Positions 8,886 through 18,414 of a stretch of 64,000 bases of DNA are shown one piece after another. The first letter of the stretch is position 1, and each line of letters starts with the position of its first letter. The stretch lies in the NCBI GenBank assembly GCA_947479085.1, contig CANJYB010000003.1, positions 62,001 to 126,000 on the forward strand, in the 5' to 3' direction. The stretch is from Bacteroidota bacterium (GTDB lineage: Bacteria > Bacteroidota > Bacteroidia > 2-12-FULL-35-15). The translations under genes and the position numbers were made by a program. Below the pieces are notes generated by a model, which worked only from the letters and a program-made list of their open reading frames with translations, was not told the DNA's origin and ran no database searches.

Positions 8886-10166
8886 CTAATAATTTCCTTT
8901 TGCTTTGATACCTAATTCTACTTTTTTCAAAGCAGTAATGTATGCACCAATACGCATGGTAGTATTATATTGTTGTCCGTTATTCCATACATGCTCAAAT
9001 GCACTGTTCATAGAAGCATCGTGTTTCACATTTACTTCTTCTTCCGACCAGTAGTATCCGTATCTGTTTTGAACCCACTCGAAATAAGAAACAGTAACAC
9101 CACCGCCATTTGCTAAAATATCAGGAACTACAATAATATTCTTGTCTTTTAAAATTGCATCTGCTTCAGGAGTTGTAGGACCATTTGCACCTTCAACAAT
9201 TAATTTTGCTTTTATATTATGTGCAATATCTTCGGTAATTACATTTTGTAAAGCTGCAGGAACTAATATATCCACATCGGCAGTTAACAATTCTTCATTT
9301 TTTATTTCCACACCACCGGTAAAGCCTTTTAAGGTTCCACCGTTTTCCTTTACATAACGTAAAGCAGCATGAATTTCAATTCCTTTTTCATTCCATAACG
9401 TTGCTGTATGATCACCAATTGCACATACAATAATTCCATGGTCGCTTAATAAACGAGCGGCATGTGAACCCACATTACCAAAACCTTGTACAGCAGCAGT
9501 AACGGTATGAGGACTTAATCCCATTTTCTTTAATGCAGCAAGAGTTGAAATCATAACCCCACGACCGGTAGCAGCATCTCTTCCTAAAGAACCACCTAAA
9601 CCAACCGGTTTACCAGTTGTTACAGCAGGAAAATCTCCACGATGAACTTTGTTATAAGCATCCACTAACCAGGCCATTTCTCTTCCGCTTGTTCCCATGT
9701 CAGGAGCTGGAATATCTCTATCCGGACCAAACACATCAGCCATTGCCGTTGTATATGCTTTAGTCACTCTTTCTAATTCACCAACACTCATTTTGCGAGG
9801 GTCGCATTTAACACCACCTTTGGCACCTCCGTAAGGAAGATTAGCCACAGCACATTTAAAAGTCATCCAGGCAGAAAGTGCTTTTACTTCATCATCACAT
9901 ACATCCATTGCGTAACGGATTCCACCTTTAGAAGGTCCTAAAATAGTAGAGTGAATGGTACGAAATCCTTCAAAAATCTGAATTTTTCCACTGTCCATCA
10001 TTACCGGCAAACTAACTTTTACCTGTTTTTGAGGATTTCTTAATACATCTGCTACTTCGTCTGGTAAGCCATAAATTTTTGCAGCAACATCCAGTCTTGC
10101 TAAAACTGCGTCAAACATACTATCATGAGGTTGCTCTGCTGTTGGTGTTTTGGTTTCTGTTGTCAT
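8886..10166 (-). CDS. gdhA: Glu/Leu/Phe/Val dehydrogenase (glutamate dehydrogenase)
   Basis: The cytoplasmic enzyme has 426 residues, the usual length of the hexameric NAD(P)-dependent family, and interconverts glutamate with 2-oxoglutarate and ammonia. Visible are the substrate-binding GPSKGGIRY (78-86), MTFKCAV (102-108) with its conserved Lys, the active-site glycine-rich PYGGAKGGVK (111-120), and the Rossmann loop GFGNVGSHAA near residue 228. The C terminus carries NGGGVTVSYFEWVQN. The specificity could be checked only by experiment, but the sequence fits glutamate dehydrogenase better than leucine dehydrogenase, which is shorter. Monocistronic, with 113 bp to cdsA upstream. Confidence 0.92.
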   Translation of the reverse strand: MTTETKTPTAEQPHDSMFDAVLARLDVAAKIYGLPDEVADVLRNPQKQVKVSLPVMMDSGKIQIFEGFRTIHSTILGPSKGGIRYAMDVCDDEVKALSAWMTFKCAVANLPYGGAKGGVKCDPRKMSVGELERVTKAYTTAMADVFGPDRDIPAPDMGTSGREMAWLVDAYNKVHRGDFPAVTTGKPVGLGGSLGRDAATGRGVMISTLAALKKMGLSPHTVTAAVQGFGNVGSHAARLLSDHGIIVCAIGDHTATLWNEKGIEIHAALRYVKENGGTLKGFTGGVEIKNEELLTADVDILVPAALQNVITEDIAHNIKAKLIVEGANGPTTPEADAILKDKNIIVVPDILANGGGVTVSYFEWVQNRYGYYWSEEEVNVKHDASMNSAFEHVWNNGQQYNTTMRIGAYITALKKVELGIKAKGNY

Positions 10167-10279
10167 AATTTTAATATAAATTTCACTTAATTTTAACTAT
10201 TTCCGATTTTGGTGGTGCGAATTTATAAAAAATAATAATGTAAGGGGTAAGTAATTTGCAATAGTTGATTTTAAACCGA

Positions 10280-11125
10280 TTAATGCAAAGTGAACTTAAT
10301 TATATATAAATATGTAAATATAAATGGAATAGACATAATTAAACTATCAAAACGGTCTAAAATACCGCCATGTCCGGGAAGTAAAGTTCCGGAATCTTTA
10401 ACATTTACACTTCTTTTGAAGAGCGATTTTACTAAATCCCCTAATGAGCCAATTACTATTAATATAGTAGCAATAACCATCCAGTTTGAAAACGAAATAG
10501 AAGTGTACCATCCGGAAATAATAAACACAATACCATAACATATTAATGCCCCGCCCACACTTCCTTCCCAACTTTTTCCGGGAGAAATACGAGGAAATAA
10601 CTTATGTTTCCCGGTTAAGGAACCGACAATATAGGCTCCCGAATCGTTGCTCCAGATGAGGAAAAACACACCGAATAATATCTGATAGCTATAAGTGCCA
10701 TCAAATATGACAATGTAATTCAATAAAGAGAAAGGAATAGCTACATATATAATCCCGAGGACAGTAAAAGCAATGTTTCCAAACGGATTTTCTTTTTTTC
10801 GGAACAATTCAAAAATAAAAATGAGGAAAACAAAAAGTAGAGCAAAAAATAAGGTTCCGGGAAGCATTAAGGTTTTAAACCTTGTATCTAATGCATCATT
10901 ACTAACAAGGGCATTGAAAATAAAAAGGAGCGCACCTGCAATTATCCCTGTTATTTTTTGAGGAAGACTTCCGCTTTTTTCTGCCAATGTGTAAAATTCC
11001 TGTAAACCAAGAATAGTAACAAGAAGGAAAAGAATGGAGAATGAAATCTGGCTATAAAAAGTGCAACCTAATAGTACTGCAACAATTCCACCTGCGGTTA
11101 ACGCCCGTATAAAGAAGTTTTTCAA
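10280..11125 (-). CDS. cdsA: Phosphatidate cytidylyltransferase
   Basis: This integral membrane enzyme has 281 residues with about eight hydrophobic segments. It makes CDP-diacylglycerol from phosphatidate and CTP. The family signature is complete in the C-terminal third: SNDSGAYIVGSLTGKHK, then SPGKSWEGSVGG, GSLGDLVKSLFKR and VKDSGTLLPGHGGILDRFDS. The start codon is TTG at 11125. It is the last gene of the conserved rsfS-ftsH-LUD-cdsA string, 12 bp after the LUD gene. Confidence 0.95.
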   Translation of the reverse strand: MKNFFIRALTAGGIVAVLLGCTFYSQISFSILFLLVTILGLQEFYTLAEKSGSLPQKITGIIAGALLFIFNALVSNDALDTRFKTLMLPGTLFFALLFVFLIFIFELFRKKENPFGNIAFTVLGIIYVAIPFSLLNYIVIFDGTYSYQILFGVFFLIWSNDSGAYIVGSLTGKHKLFPRISPGKSWEGSVGGALICYGIVFIISGWYTSISFSNWMVIATILIVIGSLGDLVKSLFKRSVNVKDSGTLLPGHGGILDRFDSLIMSIPFIFTYLYIIKFTLH

Positions 11126-11137
11126 TCGAATAGGGTT

Positions 11138-11791
11138 TTATTCTGTCAATGGAACATCATCAATTAAAAAAACAAATAACTCTTTGGGGCCATGCGCACC
11201 TTGTACCAATGTTTTTTCAATATCGGCAGTTCTGCTTGGTCCGGATATGGTTGAAATCATGGAAGGAACTTGGCTTCCGTATTTATCACGGACAAGTTTC
11301 AAACCATCTTTAATATTATTTACAAGTTGAGAAGTATAAGCCACCACAAAATGGTAATTGGAATAAACAGGTAACCTTCTGCCCGATGCCTGCTTAGAGG
11401 TAATCATTATACTTCCTGTCCGGGCTATTAGGCATTCGCAAAGAGTAATGCCGGCATCGGTTTCCGGAAAATGTTCTTCTTTATCAGAGAATTTGATTTT
11501 ACCTTTTTTAAGGATGGTTTTCAGAGCTGGTTCAAGGCAATAAATATTTGTCCAGTTATTGTCTTTGGCAAAAAAGGTAAAGTTCTCTAAAAACTCGGCT
11601 TCGTTTTCACAGAAAATAAATTTCCCGTTTAAAGCAGCTAAGTTTTGAGCAAACTGAATTTCGAGCGGTTCATCGGAAGAAACATAAATATCGGATTCCA
11701 GGTCAACATCACCAATCTCCTGAGTGGACTTATTGGTTAATGCTTTACGGATTTTCTTTAATATTTTTTCTCTTGATGTAACGTCCGCCAT
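11138..11791 (-). CDS. LUD-domain (LutC/YkgG-like) protein
   Basis: The 217-residue protein has the LutC/YkgG fold: an N-terminal helix (SREKILKKIRKAL), the central CECLIARTGSIMITSKQASGRRLPVY segment and the C-terminal STISGPSRTADIEKTLVQGAHGPKELFVFLID, which is the family hallmark. LutC proteins take part in lactate utilisation with LutA and LutB, but those partners are absent. In Bacteroidota this copy lies between ftsH and cdsA without them, so its role here is unknown. It starts 3 bp after ftsH ends. Confidence 0.85.
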   Translation of the reverse strand: MADVTSREKILKKIRKALTNKSTQEIGDVDLESDIYVSSDEPLEIQFAQNLAALNGKFIFCENEAEFLENFTFFAKDNNWTNIYCLEPALKTILKKGKIKFSDKEEHFPETDAGITLCECLIARTGSIMITSKQASGRRLPVYSNYHFVVAYTSQLVNNIKDGLKLVRDKYGSQVPSMISTISGPSRTADIEKTLVQGAHGPKELFVFLIDDVPLTE

Positions 11792-11794
11792 AGG

Positions 11795-13936
11795 TTAAAA
11801 CAAAGTATCTTTGGTAGTATTAGTCCCTTCAGTATTTTCAGTTTTGGAAGCATCTTTTTTCTCTTCTGCTTTTTCTTCCGCCTTTACCTGACCAATAATG
11901 TCGCTCAATTCTTTTGCCTGTTCGCTTTTTACTTCTCCGTTTGATGGTTTATCTGCCTGTTTAATCAAGGGAATTTCTTCTTTGTCAAACGGGCGTCTTC
12001 CGAAAATACTTTCCAAATCTTCTTTGAAAATAACTTCTTTTTCAAGCAGTTTTTCAGCAAGTAATTTAAGTAAGTGTTTGTTCTGCGTTAGAATATCTTT
12101 TGCACGTTTATAAGCCAGTTCAATCATTTTGCTTACTTCTTCGTCTATAGTCTGAGCGGTTCTTTCACTATAAGGTTTAGTAAAACCATATTCATTAGCT
12201 CCCGTAGAATCGTAATAACTGATGTTTCCTATTTTGTCGTTCAAACCATAAATGGTAATCATTGCATAAGCCTGTTTGGTTATTTTTTCCAAATCACTCA
12301 ATGCTCCTGTAGATATTTTTCCGAATACAATTTCTTCGGCAGCACGTCCGCCAAGGGTGGCACACATTTCATCCATCAATTGTTCCGTGGTGGTAATCTG
12401 GCGCTCTTCGGGTAAGTACCATGCTGCACCTAACGAACGCCCACGAGGTACAATGGTAACTTTTACCAACGGGCTGGCGTGTTCCAGCAACCAGCTAACC
12501 GATGCATGTCCTGCTTCGTGATAAGCAATCACCTGCTTTTCGTGAACAGAAATAATTTTATTTTTCTTTTCCAATCCTCCAATGATACGATCTACCGCAT
12601 CAAGGAAATCCTGTTTGCCGATTTCTTTTTTATCCTGACGCGCAGCAATTAATGCTGCTTCATTACAAATATTGGCGATATCAGCTCCTGAAAAACCAGG
12701 AGTTTGTTTTGCCAAAAAGTCAACATCTACTGAAGAATCTAATTTCAGTGGTTTTAAGTGAACTTTAAAAATATCTTTACGTTCATTCAAATCTGGCATG
12801 TCAACATAAATCTGTCTGTCGAAACGACCGGCACGCATCAAGGCTCTGTCAAGAATGTCGGCACGGTTAGTAGCAGCAAGTATAATTACACCGCTGTTTG
12901 TTCCGAAACCATCCATTTCTGTTAATAATTGGTTCAGGGTATTTTCACGTTCGTCATTAGCCCCTTGTGCTGGCGATTTACCACGAGCACGACCTATGGC
13001 GTCTATCTCATCAATAAAAATAATACAAGGTGCTTTTTCCTTAGCCTGGCGGAACAAATCCCTAACACGGGATGCCCCAACACCGACAAACATCTCCACA
13101 AAATCAGAACCTGAAAGTGAAAAGAAAGGTACTTTTGCTTCTCCTGCCACTGCTTTTGCAAGCAATGTTTTGCCAGTTCCCGGAGGGCCTACCAGCAATG
13201 CTCCTTTTGGAATTTTAGCTCCCAGAACAGTGTATTTCTTAGGATTTTTCAGGAAGTCAACGATTTCTTTAATTTCAATTTTAGCACCTTCCAAACCTGC
13301 AACATCGTTAAATGTAATGTTTACATGAGTGTCCTTGTCAAACAATGTAGCTTTTGATTTGCCGATATTAAATATCTGCCCGGCACCACCGCCACCGCCC
13401 ATTCTGCGCATGATGATGACCCAGATGACAATCATTAATAAAATAGGAAGAATCCAACCTAACTGGTCGTACCAGCTGGTGCGGTTTTCGTTTTCAGCAT
13501 CAACCCGTTGGTCAGGAGTAAAATCCTTTTGCGCTTCTGTCAACCTTGTGTTAAAGGTAGCTACATCAGTAATTTTAACCTTATAATGAGGACCATTTGG
13601 ATGTTTGTCAAGTTCATCAGCCACATACTGAGGAAGTTTTAAATATTCCTTCGCGATAGTTATTTCGGCAATATTTTCAGATGGAACAATTACAATCTTA
13701 ACCACTTGATGCTGTTTCAGCATTGTTTCAATAAATTCGGTGGTGCTTTTTACCCTTAAACCTGTGGAGGTGCTGTTTATCACCTGCATGGCTATCAATG
13801 CTACTGCAATGATTCCGTAAATCCAATAAAAATTAAAAGGAGTTTTCGGTATTTTATTTTTTTTCGGAGAATTGTCTTTCGGAGCATTTGTTTCCGGCTG
13901 CTCTCTGTTCTCTTTATTTTCCTGATTTTCGCTCAT
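11795..13936 (-). CDS. ftsH: ATP-dependent zinc metalloprotease FtsH
   Basis: This 713-residue membrane-bound AAA+ protease degrades damaged or unassembled membrane proteins and some regulators. There are two membrane segments (about 37-53 and 160-177) with a periplasmic FtsH extracellular domain between them. The AAA module has Walker A GPPGTGKT (250-257), Walker B IIFIDEID (305-312) and the SRH ([20 protein letters not shown]). The zinc site is HEAGH (473-477). The last 60 residues are a charged Lys/Glu-rich tail ([12 protein letters not shown]), common in this phylum. It follows rsfS by 22 bp. Confidence 0.97.
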   Translation of the reverse strand: MSENQENKENREQPETNAPKDNSPKKNKIPKTPFNFYWIYGIIAVALIAMQVINSTSTGLRVKSTTEFIETMLKQHQVVKIVIVPSENIAEITIAKEYLKLPQYVADELDKHPNGPHYKVKITDVATFNTRLTEAQKDFTPDQRVDAENENRTSWYDQLGWILPILLMIVIWVIIMRRMGGGGGAGQIFNIGKSKATLFDKDTHVNITFNDVAGLEGAKIEIKEIVDFLKNPKKYTVLGAKIPKGALLVGPPGTGKTLLAKAVAGEAKVPFFSLSGSDFVEMFVGVGASRVRDLFRQAKEKAPCIIFIDEIDAIGRARGKSPAQGANDERENTLNQLLTEMDGFGTNSGVIILAATNRADILDRALMRAGRFDRQIYVDMPDLNERKDIFKVHLKPLKLDSSVDVDFLAKQTPGFSGADIANICNEAALIAARQDKKEIGKQDFLDAVDRIIGGLEKKNKIISVHEKQVIAYHEAGHASVSWLLEHASPLVKVTIVPRGRSLGAAWYLPEERQITTTEQLMDEMCATLGGRAAEEIVFGKISTGALSDLEKITKQAYAMITIYGLNDKIGNISYYDSTGANEYGFTKPYSERTAQTIDEEVSKMIELAYKRAKDILTQNKHLLKLLAEKLLEKEVIFKEDLESIFGRRPFDKEEIPLIKQADKPSNGEVKSEQAKELSDIIGQVKAEEKAEEKKDASKTENTEGTNTTKDTLF

Positions 13937-13958
13937 ATAAATTTTACTCTTCTGTTAA

Positions 13959-14492
13959 TTATTCAAATGCAATTTCTTTCACTTCGGCATCTGCCCAAAG
14001 CGATTCTAAATTATAAAAATTTCGGATTTGCGACTGGAAAATATGAACCACCACGGTTACATAATCCACCAGTACCCATTCCGAATTTTCAAAACCTTCC
14101 TTTCTGTAAGGGCGTTCACCGGTTGTTTTCTTCACCATTTCTTCCACCGAACCGGCTATGGCATTTACCTGTGTATTGGAGTCGGCCTGGCAAATAATAA
14201 AATAATCGCATACCCGGTTAGGGATACTTGTTAAATTAAGTACTGAAATGTTTCTTCCTTTTACTTCCAGAATTCCTTCCACAATAGCATCGGTAAGTAA
14301 CTGAGCAGGGTCTTTTTTTGCCTTTTTAGTAACCGTCTTTTTTGTTGATTTTGGTTTTGCAACCTTTACCGCTTTCGCTTTTTCAGGTGTTGCTTTTACC
14401 GTTGGTTTGCTCTTTTTTACCGGAGCAGTTTTTGTTGGAGTAGTTTTTTTTGCTGCTTTTTTTGGAGCTGCAATATCTTTCTTTTTAGCCAT
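13959..14492 (-). CDS. rsfS: Ribosomal silencing factor RsfS with basic N-terminal extension
   Basis: The RsfS/Iojap domain occupies about residues 62-177 (LLTDAIVEGILEVKGRNISVLNL, CDYFIICQADSNTQVNAIAGSVEEMV, YVTVVVHIFQ). RsfS binds ribosomal protein uL14 and blocks subunit joining in starved cells. The first 60 residues are an unusual Lys/Ala/Pro/Thr-rich stretch, histone-H1-like in composition, that plain RsfS proteins of about 110-120 residues lack. It may be an RNA-binding tail; it keeps the frame and has no good internal start. It is the first gene of the leftward string to cdsA and is divergent from birA. Confidence 0.9.
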   Translation of the reverse strand: MAKKKDIAAPKKAAKKTTPTKTAPVKKSKPTVKATPEKAKAVKVAKPKSTKKTVTKKAKKDPAQLLTDAIVEGILEVKGRNISVLNLTSIPNRVCDYFIICQADSNTQVNAIAGSVEEMVKKTTGERPYRKEGFENSEWVLVDYVTVVVHIFQSQIRNFYNLESLWADAEVKEIAFE

Positions 14493-14584
14493 TAACCGAT
14501 TATTACCGTTTTATTTCGTTCTTTTGCAGAACAATTTTTTATGAATACGCACAAAATTAATCAAAACTTTCGCATAAACGCCCT

Positions 14585-15346
14585 ATGACAACATTATTTA
14601 TAGGGCAAAATATCATTCATTTAAAATCGGTTGACTCTACCAACAGTTATGCCAGCGAATTGTTGCGCCAAAATAGTATTCCTGAGGGTTCACTTATTTA
14701 CACTTTTGAGCAAACAAATGGAAGAGGACAACGAGGGAGCACATGGGAGAGCGAACCCAATAAAAATATAGCTTTGAGCCTTATTTTGTATCCTTCTTTT
14801 TTAAGTTTAGAGAAGCAGTATTTACTTACCAAAATTACCTCATTGGCGGTTGCTGACTTAATGGCAGAAATGTTGGAGTCAACGGAAAAAAATGGCAGAA
14901 TAAAGATTAAATGGCCCAATGATATTTACGTAGGGGAAAAAAAGATAGGAGGGATATTAATTGAAAACTCACTGAGAGAAAGTCAACTGCAAAGTTCCAT
15001 AATCGGTATAGGGATTAATATTAATCAAACGCATTTTAAAACTACCAATCAGTCTACTTCCATTGCATTGCTTGCCAATAAAGAGTTTGATTTAAAACTA
15101 ATAATGGAACGGCTATGTGTTTATATCGAAGCGCGCTACTTGCAGCTTAAAGCCAATAAACTTGGAAATATTGATTTTGAATATCTTCAGCGCCTTTACC
15201 GATTAAATACATGGAATCATTTTTCTTCAAACAATGAACTCTTTGAAGGGAAAATCACTGGTGTTTCCGATTCCGGCAAATTGCAGGTTATTCTGAAATC
15301 AGAAGAGATAAGGGAATTTGATTTAAAAGAAATTATTTTTATTTAA
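14585..15346 (+). CDS. birA: Biotin--[acetyl-CoA-carboxylase] ligase
   Basis: The 253-residue protein transfers biotin through biotinyl-5'-AMP to a Lys of biotin carboxyl carrier protein. Key motifs are the biotinyl-AMP loop GRGQRGSTW (46-54), KWPNDIYVGEKKIGGILIE (109-127) and GIGININQ. There is no N-terminal DNA-binding domain, so this is a group I ligase without a repressor role. A short C-terminal BPL_C-like beta domain (GKITGVSDSGKLQV) is present. It diverges from rsfS, the usual arrangement in Bacteroidota, and meets the aminotransferase gene end to end. Confidence 0.95.
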   Translation: MTTLFIGQNIIHLKSVDSTNSYASELLRQNSIPEGSLIYTFEQTNGRGQRGSTWESEPNKNIALSLILYPSFLSLEKQYLLTKITSLAVADLMAEMLESTEKNGRIKIKWPNDIYVGEKKIGGILIENSLRESQLQSSIIGIGININQTHFKTTNQSTSIALLANKEFDLKLIMERLCVYIEARYLQLKANKLGNIDFEYLQRLYRLNTWNHFSSNNELFEGKITGVSDSGKLQVILKSEEIREFDLKEIIFI

Positions 15347-15349
15347 TAA

Positions 15350-16465
15350 TTACTTTTCCATTCTCATTTCGTCCAGACACAACGAAATGTTTTTTAACCC
15401 CTGTTGCAATTCTTCTGCAACCGGCCAGCCAAAACCAATACGCATATAATAATCCGGCATTTCGAACCAATGGCCGGGGCCAACAAAGGTTTTGTATTTG
15501 CTGTTCAGCAAATCATAAAACCGGGTGGTATCTAATTGTTCTCCTTTTTTAATTCTCGGAAAACAAACCACTCCGCCAACGGGGTCCACCATTTCCATGC
15601 GGGTTTCGGTTTTCATCCATTCCAGCAAGGTTGTTTTGTTTTTTTTAATATGCTTTTTTATCGGTTCAAAATATGTTTCCTTTTTACTTAAATACTGGTA
15701 AGCTATTTCTTCGTCTATTACCGAATTGCAAACAAATATCTGCTCCTTGGCGGCCAGAAATTTTTCGAACAGAAGATTGTTTTGTGTCATCAACCAGCCA
15801 ATTCGTATGCCTGGTAAACCATAAGCTTTGGAAACCGAAGCTACTGAAATAATGCTGGGATGCAGCGAAGCAGCTATGGGATATTTAAAATCGAGATTCA
15901 AATCGCGGTAGGTTTCATCCACCAGGAGGTAACAATTGTTTTCTTCGGCCATTTCGGCCAGCTGCATTATGGTTTCCTGCGGAATAACCGTTCCTGTCGG
16001 GTTGTGCGGATGGGTGAGGCTAATCAGCCGAGTGGCAGGTTGTATGCTCGCTCTTATTTCTTCAACAGAAACTGCAAAACTGTTTTCAAATTTCAAATCA
16101 ATATAACTTATCCGGCAACCTATAGCCCTCGGGGTTTCTATGTTGGTGGCATAGTTGGGCCGAATGACTATTAAATGATTTTCTTTTTCAAGTAAAGTGG
16201 TGGCAACAATGAACAAGGCCGAAGCCGCACCGGCTGTGATTAATACATTATCCTGCGAAATGCCTGTGGTTTCGGAAGCTATCATGGCTCTTAGTTCGGG
16301 CTTGCCGATATGGTCTCCATAGCAGAGTTTTAATTCATTTATCGTTAATTGGATACTGCTCACCACAGTATCGCTTACCGAGCTTTCGGTTAAATTATAC
16401 TTTACGTTTTCATATCCCAGTTGTTCGGGAGATTCTATTTCAATTGGCATTCGTTTATAATCCAT
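15350..16465 (-). CDS. PLP-dependent class I/II aminotransferase
   Basis: The protein is a fold-type I aminotransferase of about 371 residues. The PLP Lys is in SVSKAYGLPGIRIG (Lys 213), the ring-binding Asp in LLVDETYRD, the Asn in HPHNPTG (152-158), and a C-terminal substrate-carboxylate Arg is likely in YMRIGFGWP. The substrate is not certain; aspartate, aromatic or branched amino acids are all possible. The start at 16465 (MDYKRMPIEI) is preferred over 16498, because the longer form begins only a few bases from the hairpin that ends the upstream gene. Convergent with birA, 3 bp apart. Confidence 0.85.
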   Translation of the reverse strand: MDYKRMPIEIESPEQLGYENVKYNLTESSVSDTVVSSIQLTINELKLCYGDHIGKPELRAMIASETTGISQDNVLITAGAASALFIVATTLLEKENHLIVIRPNYATNIETPRAIGCRISYIDLKFENSFAVSVEEIRASIQPATRLISLTHPHNPTGTVIPQETIMQLAEMAEENNCYLLVDETYRDLNLDFKYPIAASLHPSIISVASVSKAYGLPGIRIGWLMTQNNLLFEKFLAAKEQIFVCNSVIDEEIAYQYLSKKETYFEPIKKHIKKNKTTLLEWMKTETRMEMVDPVGGVVCFPRIKKGEQLDTTRFYDLLNSKYKTFVGPGHWFEMPDYYMRIGFGWPVAEELQQGLKNISLCLDEMRMEK

Positions 16466-16504
16466 GTTACATATCAGGCTTTGGTAAGATGAATACAAAG
16501 CTAA

Positions 16505-16540
16505 CTAAAAAAGCTCCTCATTGCTGAGGAGCTTTTTTAG
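16505..16540 (-). terminator. Perfect rho-independent terminator of the 16563 gene
   Basis: A 16-bp perfect stem (CTAAAAAAGCTCCTCA with its complement) and a 4-nt loop, followed by T-rich sequence, lies 23 bp after the stop of the orphan gene. It separates that transcript from the aminotransferase gene. Confidence 0.9.
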
Positions 16541-16562
16541 AGTACCAATAAATTCCCTTTAT

Positions 16563-17234
16563 TTATATAATTACTACCGAACATGGCAAACTATCCGGAC
16601 CAGCCTCGCCACGAGGATTAAAATAATAACAAATAACATAAATTTTTTTGCCCACCTGGTCAGCGGTAAATAACATTTCAAATTCTGTTTGTTTTTCAGC
16701 ATCCTGCTTTGTGTAATCCTCAGGCGCAGGATCACCTCCATCAGCATTGGCAAATGCTATTTTAACTCCTATACTTGCCACATCCTTTGGTTTTGCCCGT
16801 TTAAAAGGATTTGTGGGATCAAATGCGATGAAACTCATCATCAGGTGAACACACTGAACACAAAGTACTGCCGGAGATATATCAGGAACTGGAATATGCC
16901 CCCTGCGGTTTTTTTCCTGCGGAATATCAAGGTTTAGCCGGTCTCTTCCTGTAAGCGTAACAGAGGTGTTGGCTTTAATTTGTTTTTTAAAACGTTCAGT
17001 TAAGATGTAACTTTCCTTGTAAACAATATTCATATCATTTACAGTCCCCGGATTATTGGTATCGGGAGCTACATACAATAAAATTTTATCATTAAAGTCA
17101 GTTAGTTTGTCATTCATTTCAGTTTTTTGTGTTGCTGAAATGCCAAGGCGCGTTGCTACTCCTGTCAGATTGATGTATTCTGCAAAAGCAATGAAATAAA
17201 AATTGAAGCGGAGAATTAAATTACTTAAATTCAT
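16563..17234 (-). CDS. Orphan protein downstream of a 21-bp repeat array
   Basis: I do not recognise this 223-residue protein. There is no clear signal peptide; the start is MNLSNLILRFNFYFIAFAEY. The first half is helical and polar (ISATQKTEMNDKLTDFNDKI). The middle has IPQEKNRRGHIPVPDISPAVLCVQ. The C-terminal third looks like a beta-sandwich (SIGVKIAFANADGG, QTEFEMLFTADQVGKKIYVICYYFNPRGEAGPDSLPCSVVII), resembling fibronectin-type or jelly-roll edges. The gene stands alone, ends in a perfect terminator, and is preceded at about 95 bp by the tandem array at 17330-17561. A second unknown gene, at 48209, has the same arrangement with a different array. Confidence 0.6.
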   Translation of the reverse strand: MNLSNLILRFNFYFIAFAEYINLTGVATRLGISATQKTEMNDKLTDFNDKILLYVAPDTNNPGTVNDMNIVYKESYILTERFKKQIKANTSVTLTGRDRLNLDIPQEKNRRGHIPVPDISPAVLCVQCVHLMMSFIAFDPTNPFKRAKPKDVASIGVKIAFANADGGDPAPEDYTKQDAEKQTEFEMLFTADQVGKKIYVICYYFNPRGEAGPDSLPCSVVII

Positions 17235-17329
17235 GTTTTTGATTTGTTTTTGGTTTATACTTTATTTAACTATTTATTTATTGGTACTTTTTCTAATGCT
17301 TTAAGTTTTGTTTCAGAAATGAACTATTT

Positions 17330-17561
17330 TATTCACGAACGTTCAGCAAGCCTTCCTTAACGTTTGTGAATCCTATCTGAATGTTAGTGAACGCTTCTTG
17401 AACTTTCGTGAAACGTTCGCGAACGTTTGTGAAATCTTCACTTTAGGTTCAAGAAACCTTCCTGAAAGTTTAAGAAGCCCTCCTGAATGTTTAAGAAACC
17501 TTCCTGAACGTTTGAGAACCCTTCATGAACCTTCGTGACTCATTCACAAACGTTCAAGGGG
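17330..17561. repeat. Tandem array A: about 10 degenerate 21-bp units
   Basis: Units begin at 17351, 17372, 17393, 17414, 17435 (22 bp), 17457, 17478, 17499 and 17520, with degenerate ends at 17330 and 17541-17561. A typical unit reads CCTTCCTGAACGTTTGTGAA plus one base; about one third of positions vary between units. There are no spacers and no flanking cas genes, so it is not a CRISPR. The array lies upstream of the gene at 16563-17234 and could be part of its 5' untranslated region. A TTACTTTG sequence on the minus strand at 17602-17609 resembles a -7 box. Confidence 0.85.
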
Positions 17562-17737
17562 GTTTTTGATTGTTTTTCTGAAATTAAGAACTTTGATGGT
17601 ACAAAGTAACGGCAGAAATTAAGTGTATTTTGAACTAAATGGGGTAATTTTTTTCGAGTCATTTATGCCTTAAAATGCAATGATAGAGGGCATAAGGATG
17701 TGAAAAGCGGGCTGAAAAAAATTACACTTTCTGCCTG
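17562..17737. other. Intergenic sequence upstream of array A
   Basis: This stretch holds the near-match -7 box at 17602-17609 on the minus strand, a few bases past the array. I see nothing else in it. Confidence 0.4.
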
Positions 17738-17926
17738 TCAGCCAATAATTTTCATGGCTGATTTGTATGTTTTTACATTCAATTTGCGGCATATTTCTTT
17801 ATTTCTTTTTATTACTCCTTCGATAGAAAGTTCAAGTTTTGCTGCAACTTGGCATGGACTTACCTCCCTTAGTAATGCGATCATTACATTAATTTCTTTA
17901 ATCGTTAAGCCAAATTGTATAGTTTT
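17738..17926 (-). pseudogene. LuxR/GerE-type helix-turn-helix remnant
   Basis: The minus strand from 17926 to a TGA at 17738-17740 encodes about 62 residues. The core (LTIKEINVMIALLREVSPCQ, then VAAKLELSIEGVIKRNKEIC, then RKLNVKTYKSAMKIIG) matches the LuxR-type HTH: LTxxE start, V-A-x-x-L turn, recognition helix and xKLxV end. An in-frame stop (17927-17929) lies just before it, in a poly-A/T tract, and there is no ATG before residue 15. Upstream frames show no receiver or TPR domain. It is probably the last fragment of a larger regulator; an intact mini-protein with an unusual start is less likely. Confidence 0.5.
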
Positions 17927-17940
17927 TTAAAAAAAAATCT

Positions 17941-18414
17941 TAATTAATATTTTATAAGATTCGGAAAATGGAGATGTTTGAAAGGAAAAATAAAATGAGC
18001 AATGAAGGAAATAGGGATTAATTGTGGAAGATTTCCTGAATCAGGAAAGAAATGGAAGGCGAATGGAAAAAACTCTTTTAAATAAAAAGATGTTCATCGT
18101 TATAAAACTTTTTGATGGTTTTATAAGGAAGGTTTCCTCTGTGAAGGACTTTGTGGATAAATAATCTTACCCGGAATAAAAATGATTTCATTGTATTGTT
18201 TTTAAAAATTTTAGATTTTAAAAGTGGAACTAAGTTTTAAAAGTTTACGATTCCCTTTTTATGCTTTACATAATCGGATTTTTAACTATCGTGTTCCTTT
18301 TTGGATAAACTTAATTACCACATTTACTAACCCGAGACAAAAGTAGTGCCCTTATATTATCACAATATTATTGTAATATGGTGTATATATGAATTCGTAA
18401 ATAAGTTTCGGGTG
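17941..18414. other. Intergenic region without recognised features
   Basis: I find no gene of reasonable length or RNA signature in this AT-rich stretch. Short palindromic AT sequences near 18356-18384 are too weak to call. Confidence 0.4.

Noticed and set aside
17700-17930. 76-residue plus-strand ORF
   Set aside because: It is the antisense shadow of the LuxR-type HTH fragment on the minus strand, which reads as a real domain.
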